From: Pseudomonas sp.
Lineage (GTDB): Bacteria; Pseudomonadota; Gammaproteobacteria; Pseudomonadales; Pseudomonadaceae
Reading direction: 5' to 3'
Length of the DNA stretch: 7,428 bases
NCBI GenBank assembly: GCA_029239415.1
Contig: JAQZAY010000183.1
Coordinates: 1-7,428 of the forward strand
In this document: positions 1-5,567 of the stretch, in pieces
Layout of the letters: each line of letters begins with the position of its first letter
How positions within the stretch are numbered: the first letter of the stretch is position 1
Program-made: the position numbers and the translations under genes
The notes under the pieces: model-generated
Seen by the model: only the letters and a program-made list of their open reading frames with translations
Told to the model about the DNA's origin: nothing
Database searches by the model: none

Positions 1-10
1 CCCCCCACCG

Positions 11-2608
11 ATGCCAACAGGTACACCCCGCCAGTCCCCTTCCATTGAGCGCCTGGGCCAGCGCTGCAGCTTGTCCTTGCTGACCCTGGCGTTGCTCGCC
101 AGCGGCGCCTTCAGCTTGCCGGCCCTGGCCGTGGAGCCCGCCCAGGCCAGCAGCGCGCGCATGGGGGGCTACCGTTTCGCGATCACCCAGCAGCCGCTGG
201 TGGAAGCCGTCAATGCCTTCTCCCAGGTCACCGGCTGGCAGGTCGGCTTCTCCGCCGATCTGGCCCAGGGCGTGTCATCGCCCGGTGTACAGGGCTCGCT
301 GCCGCCTGAGCAGGCCCTGCGTCGCCTGCTGCAAGGCACGGGGCTGGGCTATCGCAAGATCGGCAATGGCAACGTAGTGCTGGAGCGGCAGGTGGCGGGC
401 AACACCATAGCCTTGCAGCAGGTCACCGTCAGCGCCACCCGCAGCGCCCAGGATGTCAGCCAGGTGCCCAGCAGCGTCTCGGTGCAGACCCGCGGGCAGC
501 TCGATCGCCAGAACGTCAACGACATCCAGCAGCTGGTGCGCTACGAGCCTGGCGTATCGGTGAGCGGCACCGGCCAGCGCAGCGGCCTGAACGGCTACAA
601 CATCCGTGGCATCGATGGCGAGCGCGTGCTGACCCAGGTCGACGGCGTGTCCATCCCGGACAGCTTCTTCTATGGGCCCTACGCGCAGACCCAGCGCAAC
701 TACGTCGACCCCGAGATCATCAAGCGCGTGGAGATCCTGCGCGGCCCCGCCTCGGTGCTATATGGCAGCAACGCCATCGGCGGCACGGTGAGCTATTTCA
801 CCCTCGACCCCCAGGACATCATCAAGCCCGGCAAGGATATCGGTGCACGCCTGAAGACCGGCTACAGCTCGGCCGATGAAAGCTGGCTGACCTCTGCCAC
901 CGTCGCTGGCCGCCAGGGCGGCCTCGACGGCCTGCTGCACCTGAGCCAGCGCAACGGCCACGAGACCGAGTCCTACGGCGGGCACGGCGGCACCGGCCTG
1001 TCGCGCACCGAGGCCAACCCTGCCGATGCGCGCACCACCAACGTGCTGGCCAAGCTGGGCTGGGACTACACCGATGATGCGCGCCTGGGAGTGACCTACG
1101 AGCGCTACAAGGACGATCGGGACCAGGACCTGCTGAGTGCGGTGGGCGGGCCGTTCATTCCCGGGCTCGGGCCCACCAATTCCTATCGCATGCGCACCGG
1201 TAACGACACCGTCACCCGCGAGCGCTTGGGCATCAACCATGACCTGGCCCTCGACAGCCTGCTGGCAGACAACCTGAAGTGGAGCCTGAACTACCAGATC
1301 GCCAAGACCGACCAGCGCACCGATGAGCTCTACGTGGCCTCGGGCAGGCAGGTCCTGCGTGATCGCCAGACCACCTACAAGAACCGCCAGTGGGTCTTCG
1401 ACGCGCAGCTGGACAAGGCCTTCGCGCTCGGCGCCACCGATCACCTGCTGACCTACGGCACCACCTTCAAGCACGAGAAAGTGACCGGTTCGCGCAGCGG
1501 CACCGGCACCTGCCTGAACGTGGGTGGCACCTGTACGGCCATCGGCCAGGACAGCCCGCGTGACGGCCAGGCGCTGGTCAGCGACTTCCCGGACCCGACC
1601 ATCAACACCTACAGCCTGTTCGCGCAGGACGAGATCCGCTGGAACGACTGGACCTTCCTGCCTGGCGCGCGCTACGACTACACGCGCCTGGAGCCGAAGA
1701 TGACCGACGAGTTCCTGCGTGGGTTGCAGAGCGGTACCAGCGAAGTGACCAGCGTCGACGACTCGGCCAAGAAGTGGCACCGCGTCTCGCCCAAGCTGGG
1801 CGTGACCTATGCCTTCGACGACCACTTCACCGGTTATGGCCAGTACGCCGAAGGCTTCCGCACCCCGACCGCCAAGTCGATGTACGGGCGCTTCCAGAAC
1901 CTCGACGAGGGCTATCGCGTCGAGGGCAACCCAGGGCTCGAGCCGGAAAAGAGCAAGAGCTACGAGACCGGCCTGCGCGGCAACTTCGAGGCCGGCAACT
2001 TCGACGTGGCGGTGTTCTACAACAAGTACCGTGATTTCATCGACGAGGACGCCGTGCAGTCTGCCAACCTGGAGCAGACCTTCCGGGCCAGCAACATCAA
2101 GCACGCCACGATCAAGGGCGCCGAGTTAAAGGGCCGCCTGGACCTCGACCACTTCGGTGCGCCGCAGGGCCTGTACAGCCAGGGCTCGATCGCCTATGCC
2201 CATGGCCGCAACGATGACAGCGGCCAGCCGCTCAACACCGTCAACCCGCTGACCGCCGTCGTCGGGCTGGGCTATGAGCAGCAGCACTACGGCGGCCTGC
2301 TGAGCTGGACGCTGGTCAAGCGCAAGGACCGTGTCGACGACACCACCTTCTTTGCCCCCGACGGTGCCAGCAGCCAGTTCCGCACCCCTGGCTATGGCGT
2401 GCTGGACCTTTCCGGCTACTTCAAAGTCACCGATGACCTCACCGTCAACGCAGGCCTCTACAACCTCACCGACAAGAAATACTGGCAGTGGGACTCGGTA
2501 CGCGGCTACGACGGCCAGGGCGAGGCCGCGGTCACCCAGCCGGCCAACCTCGACCGCCTGACCATGCCAGGACGCAATGTCGCGGTGAACGTGGTGTGGG
2601 ATATCTGA
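11..2608 (+). CDS. TonB-dependent heme/hemoglobin receptor with STN signalling domain
   Basis: This outer-membrane receptor takes up heme or heme-protein iron using TonB energy. A signal peptide (about 1-40) ends in an ALA cleavage site. An STN domain follows (about 52-127), then a TonB box (QQVTVSA, 136-142), a plug (about 143-265, with RGPASVLYGSNAIGG at 244-258) and a 22-strand-type barrel to the end. The FRAP-like FRTP (616-619) and NPGL (640-643) motifs are typical of heme receptors. The only two cysteines after the signal peptide, C501 and C508, could form a disulfide in an external loop. The STN domain implies cell-surface signalling through a FecR anti-sigma and an ECF sigma factor, as in the HasR and P. 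aeruginosa HxuA systems; I infer those genes lie left of the window. The ATG at 11 has no Shine-Dalgarno in the ten bases visible, so the true start could be upstream. HxuA- and HasR-type are both possible, so no symbol is given. Confidence 0.9.
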   Translation: MPTGTPRQSPSIERLGQRCSLSLLTLALLASGAFSLPALAVEPAQASSARMGGYRFAITQQPLVEAVNAFSQVTGWQVGFSADLAQGVSSPGVQGSLPPEQALRRLLQGTGLGYRKIGNGNVVLERQVAGNTIALQQVTVSATRSAQDVSQVPSSVSVQTRGQLDRQNVNDIQQLVRYEPGVSVSGTGQRSGLNGYNIRGIDGERVLTQVDGVSIPDSFFYGPYAQTQRNYVDPEIIKRVEILRGPASVLYGSNAIGGTVSYFTLDPQDIIKPGKDIGARLKTGYSSADESWLTSATVAGRQGGLDGLLHLSQRNGHETESYGGHGGTGLSRTEANPADARTTNVLAKLGWDYTDDARLGVTYERYKDDRDQDLLSAVGGPFIPGLGPTNSYRMRTGNDTVTRERLGINHDLALDSLLADNLKWSLNYQIAKTDQRTDELYVASGRQVLRDRQTTYKNRQWVFDAQLDKAFALGATDHLLTYGTTFKHEKVTGSRSGTGTCLNVGGTCTAIGQDSPRDGQALVSDFPDPTINTYSLFAQDEIRWNDWTFLPGARYDYTRLEPKMTDEFLRGLQSGTSEVTSVDDSAKKWHRVSPKLGVTYAFDDHFTGYGQYAEGFRTPTAKSMYGRFQNLDEGYRVEGNPGLEPEKSKSYETGLRGNFEAGNFDVAVFYNKYRDFIDEDAVQSANLEQTFRASNIKHATIKGAELKGRLDLDHFGAPQGLYSQGSIAYAHGRNDDSGQPLNTVNPLTAVVGLGYEQQHYGGLLSWTLVKRKDRVDDTTFFAPDGASSQFRTPGYGVLDLSGYFKVTDDLTVNAGLYNLTDKKYWQWDSVRGYDGQGEAAVTQPANLDRLTMPGRNVAVNVVWDI

Positions 2609-2623
2609 GGCCGTGCTGGCCTC
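2607..2623 (+). other. Small hairpin over the receptor stop codon
   Basis: GAGGCC (2607-2612) and GGCCTC (2618-2623) form a perfect 6-bp stem around a 5-base loop. The stem includes the last two bases of the receptor TGA stop. No T-run follows, so this is not a standard terminator. It may slow RNA decay or reduce readthrough into the heme oxygenase gene. A stem this short can arise by chance in GC-rich DNA. Confidence 0.3.
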
Positions 2624-2658
2624 CTCCATCGTCTCGTTACAAGACCCGACCATTTCCC

Positions 2659-2663
2659 AAGGA
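2659..2663 (+). promoter_or_regulatory. Ribosome binding site of the heme oxygenase gene
   Basis: AAGGA lies six bases before the ATG at 2670 and fixes that start over the in-frame GTG at 2613. Confidence 0.75.
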
Positions 2664-2669
2664 CCCAAC

Positions 2670-3263
2670 ATGCCTACCGCCACTCCCCTGCGCTCGCAAC
2701 GCCTGAACCAGCTCACCCACGCCCCGCACAGCGAACTGGATGCGCTGGTCAAGTCCCACGCGCCCTTCGAGACCCGCGAAAGCTTCGCCCGCTTCGTGAT
2801 CGCCCAGTACCTGTTCCAGGCCGAGCTGCAGGCGCTGTACACCGACCCGCGGCTGATCGCCATCTTCCCCGACCTGGCCCAGCGCTGCCGCGCCGAACAG
2901 GCCCGCCTGGATCTGGCCGACCTGGGCACCGAGGTGCCCGCCGCCGTGCCAGGTGCGCTGCACAACCCCAGCCTGGGAGAAGCGCTGGGCTGGATCTTCG
3001 TCTCCGAAGGCTCCAAACTGGGTGCCGCGTTCCTGATCAAGCGAGCCGTCGGCCTGGGCCTGTCGGACAGCTTTGGTGCGCGCCACCTGGGCGAGCCGGC
3101 CGGTGGTCGCGCCGAGGGCTGGAAGCAGTTCACGCGCATTCTCGACAGCCTGGAGTTGAACCCCGAGGAGCATGCCGCTGCCGAACGTGGCGCGGTGGCT
3201 GCCTTCGAGCGTTTCACCGAGCTGCTCAAGCATGCCTACACGACGAACGCCGAGCATGCCTGA
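2670..3263 (+). CDS. hemO: Biliverdin-producing heme oxygenase, PigA/HemO type
   Basis: This cytoplasmic enzyme uses O2 and electrons to open the heme ring, giving biliverdin, CO and free iron. The 197-residue product is collinear with P. aeruginosa PigA/HemO as I remember it. Shared blocks include RSQRLN (8-13), the proximal heme ligand H20 (PigA His26), FARFVIAQYLFQ (39-50), the distal-helix block ALGWIFVSEGSKLG (105-118) and FGARHL (135-140). N13, K28 and F110 match PigA Asn19, Lys34 and Phe117, which rotate the heme so that beta and delta rather than alpha biliverdin is made. R125 replaces PigA Lys132. The ATG at 2670 is chosen because AAGGA (2659-2663) sits six bases upstream; a longer reading from GTG 2613 has no ribosome site and adds residues unlike the family. 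It lies 61 bases after the receptor on the same strand, probably in the same operon. Confidence 0.93.
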   Translation: MPTATPLRSQRLNQLTHAPHSELDALVKSHAPFETRESFARFVIAQYLFQAELQALYTDPRLIAIFPDLAQRCRAEQARLDLADLGTEVPAAVPGALHNPSLGEALGWIFVSEGSKLGAAFLIKRAVGLGLSDSFGARHLGEPAGGRAEGWKQFTRILDSLELNPEEHAAAERGAVAAFERFTELLKHAYTTNAEHA

Positions 3264-3273
3264 AACAACCCCG

Positions 3274-3294
3274 CGACCGCCCTGTGGGCGGTCG
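3274..3294 (+). terminator. Strong GC hairpin after heme oxygenase, no T-run
   Basis: A perfect 9-bp stem, CGACCGCCC (3274-3282) with GGGCGGTCG (3286-3294), closes a TGT loop eleven bases after the heme oxygenase stop. The following bases (gccctgaactg) contain no T-run. It may be a weak or partial terminator, or a structure that protects the 3' end of the upstream message. It would lower but perhaps not abolish expression of the DUF454 gene, which has no obvious promoter of its own in the 57-base gap. Confidence 0.5.
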
Positions 3295-3320
3295 GCCCTG
3301 AACTGTCTGTCCACGAGCCC

Positions 3321-3713
3321 ATGACCCGTCCAGCCGCCTCGAAATTGTCCCGCCTGCTGTTTGCCCTGCTGGCCTACGCCAGCCTGGGAATAGGCCTGGT
3401 CGCCATCGTCATTCCCGGCCTGCCCACCACCGAGTTCATCCTTCTCGCCGCCTGGGCCGCCACGCGCAGTTCGCCTCGCCTGAGCGCCTGGCTCGACAAC
3501 CACAAGCTGTTCGGCCCCATGCTGCACAACTGGCGCAATGGCAAGGTCATCCAGCGCCGCGCCAAGGTCAGCGCGACCCTGAGCATGCTGTTCTGTGCCG
3601 GCGTGATGCTGGCTGTGCTCGACCACCGCTGGCCGGTGTTCCTGGCCATCGGCGCGATGGCCATGGGCAACCTGTGGATCTGGTCGCGTCCCGAGCGCGT
3701 GTCTGCGCTATAG
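3321..3713 (+). CDS. DUF454 (YbaN-like) inner-membrane protein
   Basis: This is a 130-residue membrane protein of the DUF454/YbaN family, whose function is not known. Hydrophobic segments are at about 11-31, 36-47, 84-101 and 103-121. The family signature is clear: IPGLPTTEF at 31-39, then RSSPRLSAWLDNHKLFGP at 49-66, and the basic patch KVIQRRAK at 75-82. The length is normal for the family. The ATG at 3321 has only a weak GAG nearby as a ribosome site, but the product begins as the family does. It lies 57 bases after the heme oxygenase on the same strand with a hairpin between them, so it may be the last gene of the heme operon. That would suggest a link to heme or biliverdin handling, but this is inference from position alone. 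Its stop codon overlaps the end of the opposing antiporter gene. Confidence 0.85.
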   Translation: MTRPAASKLSRLLFALLAYASLGIGLVAIVIPGLPTTEFILLAAWAATRSSPRLSAWLDNHKLFGPMLHNWRNGKVIQRRAKVSATLSMLFCAGVMLAVLDHRWPVFLAIGAMAMGNLWIWSRPERVSAL

Positions 3714-5135
3714 GCTCAGCACGCCGGAATACAATCCATATGCCGCCAGCCCCGCTCCGATCAGCACCCCTGCAAAGATCAGCTTCTCCCAGGTCGTGAA
3801 CAACGGCTGTCGCTGCTCGCGTCTTGCCCAGGCAAACAGGATCACCCCTGGCGCATACAGCAAGGCCGAGAGCAGCAGGTACTTGAGCCCGCCGGCATAC
3901 AGCAGCCACAGCGCATAGACCAGTGCAGTGCCGGCCACCAGCAGGTCCTTGCGTCGTGTTCCCGGTTGCCCGGCATAGCCCTCGCCCCGCATCGCCAGCA
4001 GCACGGCGTAGGTGGCCGACCAGAAATACGGCACCAGGATCATCGACGACGCCAGGTAGATCAGGCTGGTGTAGGTGCCTGCAGAAAACAGGGTCACCAG
4101 CAAGAAGCCCTGGATCATGCCGTTGGTCAGCCACAGCGCGTTCACCGGTACATGGTTGGCGTTCTCGCGGGTGAGGAAGCGCGGAAGGGTCTTGTCCTTG
4201 GCCGTGGCGAAGAGGATCTCGGCGCACAGCAGCGCCCAGGACAGCAACGCGCCGAGCAACGACACGGCAAGCCCGACGCTGATCAGCAAGGCGCCCCAAG
4301 GCCCGACGACATGCTCGAACACCGAGGCCAGCGATGGGTTCTGCAAGCCGGCCAGCTCCGGCTGGGTCATGACACCCAGCGACAGCACGTTGACCAGCAC
4401 CAGCAAGACGAGCACGCCGAGGAAGCCGATCACCGTGGCCTTGCCGACATCCGATCGCTGCTGCGCGCGCCCTGAGTACACGCTCGCGCCCTCGATCCCG
4501 ATGAACACGAACACCGTCACCAGCATCATGTTGCGCACTTGCTCCAGCACGCTGCCGATCGAGGGGTTGCTCCGGCCCCAGATATCGCGGGTGAAGATAT
4601 CGGCGCGGAAGGCCAGCGCGGCGATGACGATGAAGACCAGCAGCGGCACCACCTTGGCGATGGTGGTCACCAGGTTGATGAATGCAGCCTCCTTGATCCC
4701 CCTCATCACCACGAAGTGGACCGACCACAGCAGCAACGAGGCGCAACCGATGGCCACGGGCGTGTTGCCTTCGCCGAACACCGGGTAGTAGAAGCCCAGG
4801 GTGCTGAACAGCAGCACGAAGTAGCCGACATTGCCCAGCCAGGCGCTGATCCAGTAGCCCCACGCCGACGAGAAGCCCATGTAGTCGCCGAAGCCGGCCT
4901 TGGCATAGGCATAGACCCCGGCGTTGAGCTCGGGCTTGCGGTTGGCCAGGGTCTGGAACACGAAGGCCAGCGCCAGCATGCCCACGGCGGTGATCCCCCA
5001 GCCGATCAGCACGGCCCCGGCATCGGCACGCGCCGCCATGTTCTGCGGCAGCGAGAAGATCCCCCCGCCGATCATGGACCCGACCACCAGGGCAATCAGC
5101 GCGCCCAGGCGAAGCTTCTGTCCAGACGTATCCAT
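3708..5135 (-). CDS. arcD: ArcD-type arginine/ornithine antiporter, lone paralog
   Basis: This inner-membrane antiporter of the APA (amino acid/polyamine) superfamily probably exchanges external arginine for internal ornithine. It has 475 residues and about 12-13 hydrophobic segments. The TM1 substrate-binding loop GSMIGGGIFSLP is at 19-30, and FIGIEGAS in the TM6 region is at 211-218. It aligns without gaps to the + strand ArcD; my hand count gives 366 of 475 identical residues (77%). Differences cluster at the N-terminus, at 121-135, at 166-198 and at 381-399, while the TM1 and TM6 motifs are the same. The start has a good ribosome site (AAGGA, six bases upstream). It stands alone on its strand here, not in an arc operon, and converges on the DUF454 gene. 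Its substrate could differ from that of the operon copy (for example ornithine, lysine or agmatine); the sequence does not settle this. Confidence 0.9.
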   Translation of the reverse strand: MDTSGQKLRLGALIALVVGSMIGGGIFSLPQNMAARADAGAVLIGWGITAVGMLALAFVFQTLANRKPELNAGVYAYAKAGFGDYMGFSSAWGYWISAWLGNVGYFVLLFSTLGFYYPVFGEGNTPVAIGCASLLLWSVHFVVMRGIKEAAFINLVTTIAKVVPLLVFIVIAALAFRADIFTRDIWGRSNPSIGSVLEQVRNMMLVTVFVFIGIEGASVYSGRAQQRSDVGKATVIGFLGVLVLLVLVNVLSLGVMTQPELAGLQNPSLASVFEHVVGPWGALLISVGLAVSLLGALLSWALLCAEILFATAKDKTLPRFLTRENANHVPVNALWLTNGMIQGFLLVTLFSAGTYTSLIYLASSMILVPYFWSATYAVLLAMRGEGYAGQPGTRRKDLLVAGTALVYALWLLYAGGLKYLLLSALLYAPGVILFAWARREQRQPLFTTWEKLIFAGVLIGAGLAAYGLYSGVLSL

Positions 5136-5139
5136 AGGT

Positions 5140-5146
5140 CTTCCTT
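5140..5146 (-). promoter_or_regulatory. Ribosome binding site of the - strand arcD paralog
   Basis: Read on the - strand, AAGGAAG occupies these bases, with the AAGGA core six bases before the ATG at 5135. This supports the chosen start, which also matches the other ArcD copy residue for residue from M1. Confidence 0.75.
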
Positions 5147-5270
5147 ACTTGTGGCTTCAAGTTCTACCGATGGCCCGAATCTGCCTGTTACAGCCAATTC
5201 TTTATCTTGCGAAGAAATTAACATTCGCTTGCTAATAGCCAACTAGCGCATATCCAGGATGTTTCCGGAG

Positions 5271-5284
5271 TTGATTGTGGTCGA
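5271..5284. promoter_or_regulatory. Possible second ANR-like site
   Basis: TTGAT-N4-GTCGA has one perfect ANR half (TTGAT) and a second half matching 3 of 5, so 8 of 10 against TTGAT-N4-ATCAA. It is centred about 142 bases upstream of the - strand arcD start codon and could serve that gene. However, the -10 expected at the canonical spacing is poor (best 3 of 6), so the call is tentative. Confidence 0.3.
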
Positions 5285-5490
5285 GTTTCAGAAGATTGAC
5301 CTGAGCGCAGATTATTTCTGTGAAAAATTTGCGAATCCCTCATAACGGACTAGTTTCAAGACTCCCAGGCCAAACGGAGCGTTTATTCCGGAAAAGACGG
5401 GGAGGTGCCAGTCCATATGGCCTGCAGCATTGTCGTCGGCACTCTCCAGGAGTTCATGAAGGAAATTTCCTACTTTCATGACGTCGTGAA

Positions 5491-5504
5491 CTGATCCACA
5501 TCAG
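5491..5504. promoter_or_regulatory. ANR/FNR-type box of the arcDA promoter
   Basis: CTGAT-CCAC-ATCAG is perfectly symmetric and matches 8 of 10 bases of TTGAT-N4-ATCAA, the consensus for ANR, the oxygen-sensing FNR homolog of Pseudomonas. Its centre (5497.5) is exactly 41.5 bases upstream of the start point predicted from the CATACT -10 at 5527-5532. This is the class II activator position. P. aeruginosa arcDABC is known to be ANR-dependent, so function and position agree. Confidence 0.75.
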
Positions 5505-5516
5505 CAAATGACCAAA

Positions 5517-5537
5517 GCGCCAGATCCATACTGGCGC
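5517..5537. promoter_or_regulatory. Dyad overlapping the arcDA -10, possible operator
   Basis: GCGCCAG (5517-5523) and CTGGCGC (5531-5537) form a perfect 7-bp inverted repeat with a 7-base spacer. It covers about -22 to -2 relative to the predicted start point and overlaps the -10. A protein bound here would block RNA polymerase, so a repressor site is possible. It lies upstream of the predicted start, so it would not form an RNA hairpin in that transcript. Confidence 0.4.
5527..5532 (+). promoter_or_regulatory. -10 element of the arcDA promoter
   Basis: CATACT matches TATAAT at 4 of 6 positions and predicts transcription starting near 5539. That would leave a leader of about 29 bases before the arcD ATG at 5568. 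No good -35 is seen, as expected when ANR occupies that position. The assignment rests mainly on the exact spacing to the ANR box. Confidence 0.55.
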
Positions 5538-5567
5538 CCACACTCTCTCCTGGCATGGGGTTGTTCA

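Larger units (their letters stand above)
5136..5567. promoter_or_regulatory. Divergent intergenic control region between the two arcD genes
   Basis: These 432 bases carry no convincing gene and are visibly richer in A+T than the flanking coding DNA, especially about 5196-5345. The arcDA promoter with its ANR-type box lies at the right end. The region also holds an ANR-like site with one perfect half (5271-5284), TTCCGGA(A) palindromes at 5263-5269 and 5386-5393, a 12-bp palindrome at 5460-5471, and a TTCATGA direct repeat. No clear sigma-70 promoter stands out for the - strand gene. I see no RNA gene or riboswitch. Confidence 0.7.

Noticed and set aside
758..2104. Long open frame (448 codons) on the - strand inside the receptor gene
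   Set aside because: It lies antisense to a clear TonB receptor, its product resembles no family I know, and long antisense frames are common in GC-rich Pseudomonas genes.
2613..2669. GTG 2613 as an earlier start of the heme oxygenase
   Set aside because: No ribosome site precedes it and the added 19 residues do not resemble the N-terminus of PigA/HemO proteins.
3568..5160. Second long - strand frame (530 codons) overlapping the arcD paralog
   Set aside because: It is a shifted-frame shadow of arcD, rich in Arg, Gly and Ala, while the ArcD frame has family motifs, a good ribosome site and a full-length homolog.
5296..5324. TTGACC and TGTGAA, 17 bases apart, as a sigma-70 promoter on the + strand
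   Set aside because: The -10 matches only 3 of 6, and the leader to arcD would be over 240 bases. It is weaker than the ANR promoter.
5431..5446. TGTCGT as an ArgR half-site
   Set aside because: It matches only 5 of 6 bases, the AA expected eight bases later is missing, and no second half-site lies at the expected distance.
5456..5494. 12-codon frame (MKEISYFHDVVN) after AGGAG at 5448-5452, a possible leader peptide
   Set aside because: It lies upstream of the predicted arcDA start, its ribosome spacing is only three bases, and its stop lies inside the ANR box. No arginine-rich attenuator pattern is seen.
5551..5565. Sigma-54-like TGGCAT-N4-TTGTT before arcD
   Set aside because: The spacer is one base short of the strict -24/-12 spacing, TTGTT lacks the key GC, and transcription would begin at or inside the arcD start.
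5508..5567. 20-residue N-terminal extension of the + strand ArcD from ATG 5508
   Set aside because: It would start upstream of the predicted transcription start, is absent from the equal-length paralog, and has no ribosome site.
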